A stretch of 64,000 nucleotides of DNA from Zelopaecilomyces penicillatus (GCA_005765155.1 VCCP01000003.1:186001-250000), one strand, 5' to 3'. Positions 1 to 13,911 are shown, numbered from the stretch's first letter. Made by a program: numbers and translations. The notes: a model not told the origin generated them from the sequence alone.

Positions 1-918
1 ATCGAGAGCCCAGCAAATCGTCCTCTCACTGGTCGATCAACAGTCATGTCTCAAAGCACGAGCCAGTCCAGCTTGTGTTAGCCTGGTCATGTCTTGGACT
101 TTTAGGCCGAAATTGGGAGAGATGGGGCAAATCGAACCCGAGCAGTACGAGACAGGTGAATTTTGACATTCGCCTGATGGATGATTACGTAGTAATAGCG
201 ATCCCGAGTGGGATTTGTTTTGAGGACGGGTGGCGAGGTAAGTTGTTGGTGTTGGGTGATTAGGTGCAGGCCTTTGCATATAGTACCATGATTTTGCAAT
301 GAATAAACCGTTAAACAGACTTGGAAGAAAACAGGCTTGGAAGAAAACAGGCGTGTTTCCCTTCAAATAATCGGCCAAGGTCCGGATAGTCGGCACTTAC
401 AGAGTAATTAATTGCGATGTCGGTCCCCCATTTGATCCTCTCCTCCCCCGCGATCCCACCCTCCTCGTGCCTTCATCTTTGCTTCTTCCAAGACAACCCC
501 ATTTTGACCGCTCTCCGCCCGATCCCATAGCCAGCTTAAGTAGGCTTAGTCCGTGCTTCATGACTTCAACAAGTCCCGAGGTGCCGATAGCCTGCCTGAA
601 TTGTGAGCGACAGCCAAAAGGTTCGTCAAATACAAGACCCGCAGGTTTGACTGCCTTGACTGCATTAGCTGGATGCACACTCACACATGGGCGCTGGCTT
701 TGCATGCCTAGTACGCAAAGGCAACCAGTGCTCATAATAAAGTCTCAATTCTCATCAATTCAAAGCCCAATGAGGCAACATGATATAATCTCGTAAAATC
801 CCGCGCCATGTTTCCGTACATACGTGTCATAAAGCCAGCCCATCCAGAGCAACTCCATCCTCATTCTATCCCAAAAGCCAAAATCTTGCCGCAACAAACA
901 ACACTCCCTTTCGCTCCA
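1..918. other. Flanking region with no supported gene
   Basis: Open frames here are short, overlap on both strands and lack any domain or compositional signal. The right part is presumably the 3' flank of the acetyltransferase gene that follows on the minus strand. I see no gene, RNA or repeat that I can support. Confidence 0.6.
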
Positions 919-1455
919 TCAAAGCGCCTTGGACAAGACCGTGAAATACAAGTCATCCCTCTCAGCACCACCACCAATCAACGCCGCGTACGGGAACGGC
1001 TTCGTTTTCTTCGTCTGCACATAACCCCGTCGGACATACCATGAAATCAGCTCCTCCCTCGTCCAAATCACTTGCATTTCAATGTGCTTGACGCCCCATT
1101 CCTTCTTCGCGTGAATCTCAGCCTCGGCTAGTACCTGACGCCCGATGCCGCCAGCTTGGCGAGTCGGATCAACAGCAAAGAGGCCAAAGTAGGCGATGTC
1201 GTCGTTTTGCTTGAGCACCTCACAGCACGCCGCCAATTTACCCTGCTCGTCATGAGCAACGAGGACGGAGCCAAAGGGCTCGTTGATCTTTTCTAGCACG
1301 CCTGCATCATCGATGCGCAGATCTGAGACAAGGTCGGCCTCGGTGGTCCATCCGGCGCGGCTTTCGTCGCCGCGATAAGCGGAGCGGACAAGCTTGACCA
1401 CGGCGGGGACATCGTCCGGGGTGGCCTGGCGGAATGAGAGGATGATGGGCGCCAT
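919..1455 (-). CDS. GNAT-family N-acetyltransferase
   Basis: Predicted 178-residue single-domain GNAT protein that should transfer an acetyl group from acetyl-CoA to an unknown amine. The start is the ATG at 1455, which opens directly into the first strand of the fold (MAPIILSFRQAT); the longer open frame upstream is low complexity and is not used. Visible features are a beta strand and helix typical of the N-terminal half, a strand around residues 86-95 (DDIAYFGLFAVDP), and the acetyl-CoA pyrophosphate loop RQAGGIGRQ at residues 99-107, matching the Q/R-x-x-G-x-G/A signature. The C-terminal WYVRRGY segment (139-145) is the usual GNAT strand 5-helix region. No intron is needed. It has the usual length for a stand-alone GNAT. 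The substrate cannot be inferred and there is no obvious operon-like partner. Confidence in the fold is high; function beyond that is open. Confidence 0.85.
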   Translation of the reverse strand: MAPIILSFRQATPDDVPAVVKLVRSAYRGDESRAGWTTEADLVSDLRIDDAGVLEKINEPFGSVLVAHDEQGKLAACCEVLKQNDDIAYFGLFAVDPTRQAGGIGRQVLAEAEIHAKKEWGVKHIEMQVIWTREELISWYVRRGYVQTKKTKPFPYAALIGGGAERDDLYFTVLSKAL

Positions 1456-2828
1456 TTCTGTTATGCTGGCTCTTGAAAAGTTCAAATTGAGAATGGGGAA
1501 TCGAGCAAAGAGTTTGCAAGAATTTTGTGTGACTTGGGGTTTGCTGATAAAACGATGGCGTGATTTTGACAAAAATTTGCGCAGTCTAAACGTCTATGGG
1601 CATAAAGTATCGCAACTTGAAACCGTATCACGATTCGGCTGACCAACAAAAAGATGAGATGGGTCAATCAGTAAATAAATACTCTGAGCAGTGCAGTAAT
1701 GTCTTGATCTGACAAGAAAAAAACTAGGCCTCCGATGGCGACTTATATACTCCGAGCAACTCGTCAGCCCTATGCTCGGAGCAGGCGACTAGATTCCGTC
1801 AAAACGACTGACTCGCTCCGGTTTATTGTCCGCGGGGTTTCCGGGCCCTTGGGTGGGCTCGGCCGGCGATACCGGAGGGCGTAGAAGGGATTACATGATA
1901 TTGACAATTGACTTTTTTTGACAAGCAGCGTAGCCCTTACGGCAGAATCCCATCTGGGGAAAGGTGGGATACACAAAAGCCACACTAGCGAGGATGGTGT
2001 GTGGGTTAGTGGGTGGTGGCGAGAAGAACCCTTTTTCGGTTGCTGGAAGCTTCTAAGCGGATCATGGCTGATCATGATTGATTATGACTGACACAATGCA
2101 ATCGGGAGGACGTCCAGACGTTGACAATGCCCAAGTCCACCAACCTAAGTTGACAATGCATAAACCTTCTTCTCGCATCGCGTCAAGTCTACTTTGCTTG
2201 CCCATGTTACGGCGTGTGGCACGCAATATTCAACTTATCCTATTATGACATAGCGTAATGGCGGGGAAGCGAGGCGCAACGGGTGACAAGGGGACAACAA
2301 GAACGCATCACATTCATCTTTAGCGTTCAAATACGCATAAACACAGTCAAAGGCAGTTGCAATAGAGGTATCTAGTAATTAAGTAACAAGTAAAACTCGG
2401 CGAATAGCCTCGATCAGGAGTAGTCCATTAAGTCATAAGTAGGTCAGAAAGATAGGTATTATCGCGCACAAAAAAAGTAAACATTTGGTTGTTGTAATAC
2501 AGAGAGTCCAAATCCGTTGAATCTCAGTCAAGAGATTGGGGGGAGAGAGAGGCTTGGGAGGAAGAAGAAGAAGAAAATAAAAAAAAGATAAAGGCCAAAC
2601 AATTGCTAGGCCATAATAAAACGACATGCCAATACTGAAAAGCACCGTGACCTATTTTCATCGCGTTTCACCCGTTTTTTGTTTCTCTTGATCCTTTCGT
2701 TGCCACTGACATGTATCACATCTTGCAAAAAACAGGGTTGGGGTATGTGAAATAAAATATATAAAAAAGCGGAACGACTCGTTGAGAAATCAATTTTTTG
2801 TTGAACCCTATTTAAATAAAGCAAGGTT
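1456..2828. other. Intergenic region
   Basis: This holds the 5' flank of the acetyltransferase gene and the 3' flank of the RGS gene, both minus strand. The right third is AT-rich with A- and T-runs, as expected for a 3' untranslated and polyadenylation region. No gene is supported. Confidence 0.5.
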
Positions 2829-4755
2829 TTATTTGGTGTTGACCATGTTGCCAGCCTCGGCGTTGCTCAAGGCAGAATCCATGGAGCTCCTCCTGTCCTT
2901 GACAAACTTGGGCCACGTGTTGGTGAGCACAAGGTACTTGATAGACTTCTCCGCCTCATCAAAGACCTTGCCGTTGAAGTCATCAGGGATGTCGCCCCAG
3001 TACTGGACACGGTCGCCAGCAACGGGCTTGTCGACAGAAGTAGTGGTAGCGCTTGAGGTTTCAGACATCTCGCTGAGCTTCCTCTCGCCAGGGACCTCAA
3101 AGGGAGTAGCGAGGTCGACCTCGCGGCGGTCACCGTACATGATGCGCGCGGGGGTCTCGAAGATGGTCTCGAGCTGCTTGAGGTGCGTTGAGGAGATGTT
3201 GATGGGGAACTCGGCGTCACGGGTGCTGATGAAGTCGGCATAGATGCGGAGAGCGCGGTTGAATCGCTCGCGGACGAGCTCACGGCTGTTGGCATCTTGC
3301 TCAGACTTCTCGGCATTGCGGACTGAGGCAGGCAGGGCGGACTTCCAGTCGGAGACGCTGGTCAAGAAGGCAATGTTCTCGCCGGAGAAGTCACGAAGAG
3401 CGGAGAACTGCTGCAGGGGCTCGGGGTTACGCTCCAAGACATGCTCGAGGGCGCTCATGGTGAGGATACTCTCGCCAGAGTTGGACTTGACAGAGCCGTT
3501 GTGAGACTTCCATCCAGTTCGGATAGAGTCAACCATGGTAGAGCCAGAGGCAATAGACTTGGCAGCCTTGCCGCCGGAGAAGGACTTGTTGTTGGACTCC
3601 CACTGGGCAATGGCATCGAGAGTCTCCTGGCGAAGAGTCTGGTGACGCATCACCTCCCAGCAGGGCAGGAAGACGGTGAAGATTTCCATGAACATGATGG
3701 AGAGACAGATCCTGTGGAAATGAAATTAGATTGCGACTCTATGTTACTTGGAATTGACAGAGTGACTTACCACTGAGGAGGCAAGAAGTACTTGTTGACA
3801 GGCTCCATACCAGGGACGTAGAGGGCGATGAGCCACATGGGAGTAGCGTGAAGACTGAAAATGACATTAGCATGGCAATCACCGAAATATGTGTCGATGA
3901 CACTTACTTGGCGATGGCGCAACCGATAGTTTGGACTCTCCATCCCTGGGTATCGTTGATTCCGCGAGTTTGCCACAGGATGAAAGGAGCAACACCCCAG
4001 GCCCAGAAGAGTTGCCATGATACTGAAGGCCACCTAAAAAGAAGTTAGTATTGATGTGATGAAACTTGAAGAGGTTAGGGAGAGACTCACCATTCCCAGC
4101 CTCGGCCCATCTGCATCAGCTGCTCCATGTGGGTGCCGGTAACCTCTGTACCGGGGATTCCCCAGGTGCTGTGCCACTTGCGAGAGATGATGTACATGAA
4201 GACGGTCATGAAGAGCTGGGTTTATGTCAGTCACTGTGTCATAGATGAAGTAAAAGTTACACAACATACCTGGAAGAAAAGACCCATGCCAACGACGAAA
4301 AGCATTCTAGTGGTATACTGGAGAGCACGGAAACGTCCCAAGATACCAGTGGCGGGCTGTCTAGCAGGTCTCTCGTAAGAAGCAGCAGGGTCGGCGAATC
4401 GTCGCTGCTTCTTGGCGATGTGAAGGAAACGGCTGTTGGACGCGTGGAACAGACCAATACCGATGGGCAGATATGTACCCATGATCCAGAACTCGGCATC
4501 GCCTGGGACAAGAGGACCAATGACGGGACCGATCTGGACAGAGGCCCAGTAGAGATGGAGAAGAGTAATGGCGGAGAGCGAAAGTGTCAGGCCTCTAATA
4601 CGGAGGACAGGCATATGACGCTTAGAGATGAGGTAGGCCATACCGGCCACAACCAGTGATGTCCATCCGCATGCCCAGCAAATCCACCAGATGTTGATTC
4701 CCTTGACTTCAAGCACAGGCTTGGAGTCAGCCGTGACTCCCAATTCGGAGCCCAT
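2829..4755 (-). CDS. Seven-transmembrane RGS-domain protein (GprK/Rgs7-like)
   Basis: Five exons on the minus strand: 4270-4755, 4091-4215, 3908-4033, 3771-3854 and 2829-3711. All introns are GT...AG and the phases join to 567 residues. The first about 330 residues form a polytopic membrane region with some seven hydrophobic helices, including WWICWACGWTSLVVAGMAYL. Residues roughly 355-475 form an RGS domain (start SALEHVLERNPEPL, then FSGENIAFLTSVSDWK, end near FETPARIMYGD). RGS domains accelerate GTP hydrolysis on G-alpha subunits. Fungal proteins joining a 7TM region to an RGS domain (GprK of Aspergillus, Rgs7 of Magnaporthe) are thought to sense a ligand and tune G-protein signalling. Exon junctions fall at conserved-looking membrane residues, which supports the model. 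The gene is followed upstream by a 9-kb gene-free region. The ligand is unknown. The RGS call is firm; the exact GprK/Rgs7 orthology is an inference. Confidence 0.82.
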
Positions 4756-6082
4756 GTTGGCGAGGGTGGTGCGTGTTGATATTGATACTGATAGTCGAAA
4801 CGGGGTATTGTGTTTTGAGTATTAGAGATTATAAGCTGTAGTTGGAGATATCCTTGAGGACCTCTGTATAGTTGGCTATGATAATGATTGTCGGGGGGGG
4901 GTTTGTGTTGTTAATAATATTTGTGTCGATTGTTGCCGACGGGCTATTCTATCTTTTGCAGAAACGATGGGAAGTAAAAAGAGTGAACTATCCCAACCGA
5001 TCCGTGTGTATGGATGTATGTATGTATGTGTTTCAACGAATGAACGGTCTTTTCTGAGATAGAAAGAGACCTTGGAGAGGGGGAGAAAAGTTGTATCAAG
5101 AGAGAACGACTAATAAGCCATCACAAACGGGCAGCGGTGGCGTTCATTAAATGCAGCTGAGATGCCCGCGAGCGCCCGCAAAAGCTTGTGAAGGCGGGAT
5201 TGTGTACTTGGGGAAACAAAAAGAGTGTGGTGTGTGTAAAGAAAAAAGAAAAGGCCAGGGATTGATCGGAAGTGTCAAGATGAGTCCTGTAAAGAGATTA
5301 AAAAAAGAAAAACCAAAACCATCTTGTCTAAAAAGCAGCCGGGTTGGGTTGTCTTAAGACTTTGGGACATTCAGGAACCGGGGGGAGGGAACAAGGGGTG
5401 TGTGTGGATGGATTGGGATGGGATGGGATGATGAAGAGTTGGGGGGGAGGGGAGGCAGACCGACCAGGGGTCAGGGAAAACGGGTCCTGCTCTCAACCTG
5501 TACCCCGGTACGTCAAATCATCCCGCCGCGGTACGCCTTTCACACCGCACGAGTGGAGGGGGGGAAGGACGGACGGGTACGGTACGTAGAATGGTGTAGC
5601 TTTGCCTGATTTGGTGTGCTTCTGCTGGGATATTGGAGGGGAGCAGGGGGGTAGGCAGACAGTTGCTCCCAAGTATGGGAGAGCAGGGACCCTTTCATTC
5701 ATCTCTTGATCCTTCTCTACAGTACTGTATGTGCACACGACGACACGTCCAGTTTAGTGCGGATGAAAAAAGGTCATTCCAGGTTATTAGTATAGAGGGG
5801 TCTGTGTGGTATTTTTGGTGAACTCTGTAGGGAAAATCACGATAAAACAGATATTTGGAACCGAATGTCTCTGTTTGGGAGCTTTTTTTCTTTAGGTGCA
5901 GACGCTAGAAGGCCAAATTGAACAAGTAATAGCCATTTCAGACCGACGTAATTACAGAAAATAAACATGTGTGAAATGGAGCAAATGGGAAGGGGGGGGG
6001 AGGGGGGCAGGAAGAAAGGCGTCACGACGGTCGGCCGCCGATCTTTTTCCCTTTCACTGTCTAGCCCGTGTCTCAATCCCAG

Positions 6083-6085
<3 letters not shown>

Positions 6086-6118
<33 letters not shown>
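6086..6118. repeat. AG dinucleotide microsatellite
   Basis: Uninterrupted AG repeat of about 16 units inside the gene desert. Confidence 0.95.
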
Positions 6119-6121
<3 letters not shown>

Positions 6122-9100
6122 TGTGTGTTCATCACAGGTGAGTCAGTGGCTAATACTTGGACACAACCCACCAGCCCAGCGCGTTCGTTGCGCCACCCTA
6201 GATCTTCGGAACGCGCACTCCTGTGGCCCGCATTGAGAAGTTGCATGGGTGGGTGGGATATCTCTCCAACAGCAGCGGCAGCAGCTCTCTCATGAGAGTG
6301 AAGCTACAGCCAAGCTCACCAAGCTAGTAAAGGGCCATCATTCCGTCCATCCAGCTCCCGGACGCCAGAGCCGACCATAATGGGTCGGTCTAGGACGGTG
6401 CTAAAAGCTGTTTAGTGCGGGTGTTGGAGAATCCCTGTTGGCAGACGCTTTTGGTAGCTCAGGGGAGAGAGAAAGAATACGTAGAAAAGGGACTAGACGT
6501 ACTGTATATTAATCACGTAGTAGACAAGAAAAGCCGGGCATGATCTACCGGCAAGTTTTGATGCTGGGCCGTGGGGGGGAGGGTGGTACGTGAGGCGAAA
6601 TGGGGACAAATCGGATTAATAGAGAGTCAAGTCAAGGGCAACCTCGCTCTCACTCTCACTCTTCTCGTGTTGCACAGCACAAAACGCACAAGCAGGCAAG
6701 ATGCAAGATGCAATGCACGACCTGTAATGTAGCACTGCGGGAGGGGGGCGCCATTGAAATTGAAGGGGAACCAACTCCAACAGCATAACTACCCAGGTGC
6801 TGCTTAGCCCAGGGCGTCTGAGCGGATATGCAGCCAGTGCAGGTAGGCGAGGGACCCTGTCTTGTCGGCGTCGTGTGTTTAGCGACAAGGCAGAGGCTGA
6901 CTGACGGCTTAAATGTGTGTGTGTGGGAGTGAGTGAGAGTATGGGAAGCAGCGCAGCCAGCCATCCCGCCTCGCATAACAACGTTGGACTGATGGCATGA
7001 AGGCTGTTACTGCCGACCGGTACCGGCGCTAATCAACACACCCACTTGCTCGTCTTGTTAGTCTTGGCTGGCTAACAACGTCGCTTAGCTTTTTGTAATC
7101 TTGTACTCTGGGTTTGACAGTAACGGGTATGAAAATTTGGACCGCTATTCACGTCCATGCAACTCTGGGTTGTATTGTGTGTAACAAAAAAGCTAGGCAG
7201 CATACTACATACATATGTATTGGCAAACGTTGCACAAAACGTCAAAACCAAGAAACAAAACACATCTTGGCTTGGCTGTATTACGGAGTACAAATCCCGA
7301 TGCCATGTTTCCAGGATCTATTTTGACCAGGCCCCTCCCATCAATAACCATAATTAAATCGGCCGAACACGTCCGCACGTACACTACACTACGCTCAAGA
7401 AATAGGATCACCATAGTGAAGAACAGGAAAAAGAAAAAGCAAAATATGGGATTTCCCGATATTTTACTCCTCACCCCAGTGACCCCCCAGTTGACCCCAC
7501 TGAGAATAAGATTTTGTCCGATATTTTTCGTTGTTTCCTGGGGTCATAACGAACCTGTATTCCCAGGTTCATCGGAGAACGACGACGAGATGGGATGAAG
7601 GATGAAGGATTGATGGGGGGGGGGATATTGCAGGCATTTCCCGGACGAGGGTGGCCCTGGAAAGAAAAATAAATAAAAAGATCTTCGTGCCAGGAGCGAG
7701 CGAGCGGGGGGGAAGGATGGTGAACGGGGCCGACGAGTAAAGAAGCAAAGAAATCTACAAAACTAATAATACTTTCCGTACAACTAACTAACTACAAGAA
7801 AGCTGTTCGGGGAAGAAGCTGTGCTTACCTACCTGGAGCTGGCTGGCAGGTTTGACAGGTTCAGGATGTAAGATGACGGATTTTTGGCAGGGGGTAGTTG
7901 GAACAGGAAAAAGCAAGGAGGACGGCAAGATGGGTGGCTTTTGATGCCGCGGCTGATTAAAGTGCCGAGTGATAGATATTGTTAGTTGTAAATACTGCTA
8001 GTTATTGTAATTGTAATGTTGCCGCCCGTTGGAGTTGCAATAGAATTCATAGTAACCTGGAAATGGCTATCACGTAACAGACCTCAGTATATCCATCACA
8101 TCCAGCAACATATACCAAAAACGGTCTTCTTTGTCCGCGCACTCGGCTGCAACATGAAATGAGCCCTCCTCCACTTTAGTTGCCCGTCCACACAAACCCC
8201 CCCCTCCAGCACCAAACTGTGTCGAAGCTTGCCAAGCTCCTTTTCTTGTCCCTACCCAGAATATGCACGGTTCCTGCATTGACCCTCTCTCCATACTAGC
8301 TACTAGCTACCTAAGCTTGCTAGTCTCCTTCGTCTTGCCGGGGGTTAGTTTCTCTGGGTCCTGTCTACTGTCTGTCTGCCTGTCTATCTGTCTGGGGACC
8401 CTTGCCTGTCTTGGACTACGTCTCTCCACTCTCCCATCATCAACGTTAAAGATAGCCCGGCCAAAGGGGGGGGGGGCGTGTAATGTGGGCTTGGTTGGAG
8501 GGCCAGCGGGATTGGGGGTCCTTTTTTTTTCTTGGATAACGCTTGGTCTGTGAGTCCTTTGATGGGCAAAACCTGAGAATCGCGTCCAAATGTTCCTGCT
8601 GGGTATTTCTTGCGCGCGTCGTCTTTTTTTATTTTATTTTTTGCGTCTCTCCCGCGCCGTACGGATGCCCGGACCGTGATTGTGTGCAAGTCTTCCCCGG
8701 GGACGGCCGGCTACACTGTTCCATCGTAATACTACGTAGAATGTGTTTTACCAGTACGGGCTCGATCTTGCAATGCCGCCTAAATTACAACCCATAGGTG
8801 GTGTGTGTATCTTGGAATACAACCCGCGAATCATCACATAAATAAGTAATCAACACTTTGGCTATTTCGGACACGGCGCCTCTTTCTTTTCTTATTTGTA
8901 TTATTTTATCTGCATCTTCATTGATCGTCATCATTTCGGTTTGTCGCAGACGGCTTCAATCCCGCGCGCGTATGTAAGAGACCTGGCATATTGTTGTTTT
9001 CTTCTTCTTCCGACTGCTGGTCTCTACAGATATCTTACACGCATACTTTTAGTCTTATGCACCGTACGACGGCCCGCTTCGCCGGCGCGACGGATGTAAT

Positions 9101-10343
9101 TACTGTCTGTCTGTCTTCTTCTTTACTCCGTACACCAACCTAGTAATTAATTATCTACATCTACCACTTACGTAGTAGCTCACCGTTGCTGACACAAAGC
9201 TGTAATCGTGTAATTCCTGCTATTGATACTATTCATAATACCATCTGCACTTGTCATCACCTTACTCGTGCAAATACCTACTGGCACATGAAGCAACCCA
9301 ATTACCCACTCCTTCACGACGCTACTTAAACAATATGACACTGAGACACTGCAAGATTCCAATCTTGCCTCAGAGACATGAGGGGGGCCATACTATTCAT
9401 GCAAATGCGTCCTCGTACGAGTATTACCAATTTGATTTTGCGGAGACATGGTAAAAGATTCCAATTCTTTAGTAACCGAGTTGTGCATGATCAAAAAATC
9501 TACATCCCCCCCCCCCCCCCTCTCAAAGCGAAGCGAGGAATAATGCTCCGAACGCCATCCGTCCTTTTGGCGCATGCATTAATTAAAAAATCATGGCGAA
9601 CAGACGGTCCTGTCTCCGCCCATCCAATCCATCGCGCCCCTCTCGCACTCGCAATCGCACCAAGCCACTCAGCTTCAGGGTCTCCAGCCGCAGCGCGTGG
9701 CGTCAATGGGAGGAAGCGCATTGAAGTTCTGATGACGAATATAATGTCGATTATTACCCCAGGGCCATGGTTGTCTGCCTCGTTGCGTTTCCCGGGTATC
9801 TGGTCAAAGAACCCCCCCTTCAACTGCCACGTTTGGATACCGGATTAATAAATTAATTAATTAACGTACTCCAGCCTCATGAGGAAGGAGAAACATGGAA
9901 GAGTCAGAAAACAGTTGTAGAGAATATTACAAAATGGCAAAAATGGTTCCAGGGGGTTCCAACAGTTGATTCGAGTCTCCCTTGCATCAGTGGGTTGGGT
10001 CTCTGTGACAGGCTGGCCACACTTTTTTGCTAGTCTTACTCACTTTTGTTCACCCGACAACATGTTCATGTCCCTCTCCTTAAGAGACTGTCTGATCCAA
10101 AAAAACATGGCGTACAGAGACCACTCTTAAACAACGTGTTGGTAATATAATCCACACAAAGAACATTCCAAACTTAAACGGTTCTTACCGACACTCCAAC
10201 GGCCAAACAAACATCTGTTGTTTATTCTTGCTGTTGGTTTCTCCCTCTAGGTTAGGTATCACTGCTTGTCCCAGTAAGAAAAGTGTGCATAGGGCTGCAT
10301 CGTGGACCGTTTCACATTTGGGCCAAGCCACCAAAAGAGGGCA

Positions 10344-10365
10344 AGTCAGTCAGTCAGTCAGTCAG
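10344..10365. repeat. TCAG tetranucleotide microsatellite
   Basis: About five tandem copies of a four-base unit. A similar GACT run occurs near 58798-58812. Confidence 0.9.
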
Positions 10366-13300
10366 GTCACAGACAAAAGACGAGATTATGCGCAGCCTCT
10401 GCATCAACTGTTTCTCCATTCTGACTTGCCTTGCCTTTAGCAGAATGTACCTAGTAATTAAGACCAGCTAGTAGATAGTCACGTTGCCCCCCCCCCCTTT
10501 GCCCTCTATCTGGCTCTGGAAGAAGAGATTCATCAAGTCTAATAAGGCCCTCCCACACTCTTTGGCATCATGATCCTCCATTCACCAACACAGCCGCGGA
10601 CCTGATCATAAGCGACACCCCAGATGCATAAATCCCCCGTATTGACGACTTTCATGCTCACCCAAGCTTACCCCAGATAGCCAAGCACTTCGCTCAGACT
10701 CACAGCCAACATGACCCATCCATCCCATTCCCCAAGCCGTCGGTTTAGGTTCTGTGCCACCCTCGATGCAAGACTGCAAGATGGCGCGCCGAGTTACTTG
10801 TCTGTCGTATCGTATATCGCTTTCCCCCCAAAAAGACAACAACAAAGGTGACATCGGGTTCCGAGCGCACAGAGATAAATTGTGGCGCGTCGTTCCCCCG
10901 CGATCTTGTCCCAGTGTGTGTGTGCGCGCGACTCAGCGTTACCTTTCCAACAAAAGGGAGATAGATGGAAGATACAAAGGATGGGGGTTAATCAAGTGAT
11001 GGGATGTCATCTGGCAGCATCACATCTCGTCACATACATAAGTAACCTCACCAGGATATTTCGCCGCAATGTCTGTTCGCTCGGCTATCCGCCTTTCCGA
11101 CACTCGCCCCTAACCCTTACTACCCCTACCCTTACGCGACAGTCTTTCTACTGACCCCTACCCCTTGTGATATTCATCTCATCCATCCATCCACCAGGCA
11201 TCACGATCACGCTCATCGCCTGAAAAAATGCCCAATTTTCCCGAAACATCGACCCGCGCGGAAAAATAAATAAAATCCCATCTCACAAGAGAGTTTTTGG
11301 CAAACTCCTCGCCCGTGCTCCCGGGTTCCGGTCCACAGATCAGCATTCCGCTTTAACTGCTGGGGAAACCTCGTAATTCACGTGAGATAATTCCGAGTCA
11401 AACTCGTTCTTTATTAGCTTTAGACAATGATCACATATGACCATGGGGCAAGGCAAATGATAGGAAGTATGGATCTGGATCTGGCGATGATAGTTGCGCA
11501 ACTATTGCATTTAGTAGAGCACCTGTCTGCAAACTAGAGGCACAGGATTCATCTAGAAAAACCAAAAAAAAGAAGATCATCTGCGCTACGTAGTACACAC
11601 CAAGACCAATTGGCAGCTATTGAATGACAGCTATTGACATGCAGGAACCGAGGTAATTGCATCCTTCGTGCTCTTTTGCTGTCTTCTTGTCAGACAAAGT
11701 CTCTCGGGACGGCAATGCGGATGATAATGGGTGGTGGCCCCCAACTTGGCTCAACAGCAGCAGCTACTGCAACAACAACATGCACCTCTTGTCGTAATGC
11801 AGCCAGACTTAAGCCGGGCTAGGCCTAGCGGTTTGCTGTCAGGAGATTTGCCGAGCGAGACGTCAATTTTGCAGCTTGGCAGGTTACCTACCTATGGCGT
11901 TGTTGCTGTTGTTGGTTTCGTTTTGGGCCTACCAATGAGCTGGGTAGAATAGTTTCTGTGCTACTGCAGCAAGAAACGGTCTTGGTGCAACCAAGCAATA
12001 AGAAAGGACCCCATTGTCTGTGCCTCTAACCCTGATTGTCCTATATTTTGCAGTTCTTATGATTCCTTTTTCTTTCTCTCACAGGCTTGGCAGATGTAAC
12101 TTTCCTTCAATTTGCCCCCCCCCCCCTTCTCTCTCATTCTTTTTCTCTTTTCTTTCCCCAGCACCTGGAAATTGCCATCGTCGAGTGGCCCTTGCTAGCC
12201 AAATGTCAAAGCGAAAAAGAAGCCCATGTTCAGACCCCTAGCTGGAGGGAGATGACGACTGGCTATTAGCTGTGGGGATTCGTCCCGATTCGCTCGGAAA
12301 TCGCGGCTGGACCGGGCGCGCCGCCCACACGCCGCCATCGTATCCCGTCTGTTCATCCAGACAAACCCGTCTTTTACTCTCTTTGTCCACTGCATTTACG
12401 TACTGGAGTAGGCGTAGGCGCGGGAGTAATGAATCCCTGGCAACGGCCACCATGATCCCTGAGCTGGGGGGAGGGCAGAGCGGAATTTAGCGAAGCGCCA
12501 CGGAGGAGCTACAACCAACAGCCCGTTGCTGTCAGCCCTTCGTCCTCCCTCCCCATCTTGGAGAGCCGGGGCTGAGCTGGGCTGGGCTGGGCTTGGCTTG
12601 AGCGACGACAGCATTGGCAGACGGGTTGTGAGAGCCGGTGACAATGACGAGGCAACAGCTTTTCTGAAAAGCAACAGCCATCCATCGGCCCCAACAACAA
12701 CTCATGGACGAACGCCATGGCCGGTGGGAGCAGGCCAGCCGGGTTCATGTGAAATTTTTTTTCCATAAGGAACGGCGAGAGGGGGCTTTGGGCAAGATTG
12801 AATAAGCAAAGAAAAAGTTCATGACATACGTGTGTGTAATGGGATGGGATGGGATGTGATGGGACGTTCTGGCGAACCACAATCGTGTACATGCACTGGC
12901 TGTGATGTGATGCTGCATCACGCACTGCGACGATGAGAATTCGGCCCTGCTCCAGCCGTATGGCGTTTTTTTCAAAGTGCAAAAAAAGAGAAGTCACATA
13001 CACACACACACACATACATACGCAACACACGTAACAAAAAAAAGGGCAGCACCGACTTTGCATATGTATATGCAGGTCAGCCGTTTTCTCAATCAGAAGA
13101 AGCAACGTCTCCCAAGAGACAAGTAAGTGGCCGTTGGGAAAACCACGCAGCCGCAAAGAAACAAAACCACACACACACATTATTACATCACATTACAAAC
13201 TTCAAAAAAGGAAAATAGGCCTGCGATGGAACGCATTTAAAGGCCGTCGATTGGGGGAGATCCAACGGCACATCTTTTTTTTCGCAGTCAGCACGGCAGC

Positions 13301-13845
13301 AGCCCAGGCGGGAGCAGCAGCCGCTCAGCAGCCACAAACTCGGGTTGTTTTTTTGTGACTGCTTGTTGGCAAGGAACTCCTCCGCGCAAAGAAAGTACAG
13401 TACAGCTAGATGTTGTTAGTTAGTTATCAGCTCCCATGCAGTCCCTGTTTTCTTTGCGCCAGCCCGGTCTGCGAGGATCTCCCATGCATCTAGGTATCTA
13501 TCCATCTCCCTTATTCTGTCGACCGAGACCGCCCGCCCGTCCTTGTCGCTTTTTCAATATGATGACTCAACTCAACCATCCAAGCCCCCCCCTCTCATCG
13601 CGAGAAAAACGTCACGATCATCGGGCCCAAGTTCACCCGCAACTTAGATCGAAGAAATATGGATGGTGGACCGGGGGGGTACGGTATTACGGAGTAAATG
13701 TTGATGAAGTACCGCCGAGGGAGCGGGGCTCCGTAGGTTGTAACGGCTCTGTGCGGAGAAGCGGCTCGTTCAAACGGGTCAGTCATGATGTATGTATGGG
13801 AATGTTACGAGTCATAAACGCTGTCGGCGGAGAGCCGCTCTTATG

Positions 13846-13911
13846 CCACAGGCAAGAACGTCAAGCAGACTGGCTCCATGGCTCGTACTGGTATTGATGA
13901 GTAGCTTAACT
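13846..13911 (+). repeat. Direct repeat, copy 1 (pair with 14773-14840)
   Basis: A stretch of about 65 bp recurs 0.93 kb downstream at 14773-14840 in the same orientation. The core GCTCGTACTGGTATTGAT is identical. Most of the remaining differences are C/T or G/A transitions (for example GGCTCC against GGCCCC, GATGAGTAG against GATAAGTGG). This is consistent with a duplicated sequence altered by RIP-like mutation. No longer homologous unit around it was recognised. Confidence 0.7.

Noticed and set aside
397..735. 112-residue open frame on the minus strand near the left edge
   Set aside because: Gly/Arg/Ser-rich without recognisable motif; overlaps an equally long open frame on the other strand.
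11105..11140. CCCTAACCC-like stretch resembling telomere repeat
   Set aside because: Only one or two partial units, degenerate and not tandem; likely chance.
12509..13180. 223-residue open frame (minus) and overlapping frames
   Set aside because: Low-complexity, no domain, overlaps repeats of the gene desert; no evidence of coding.
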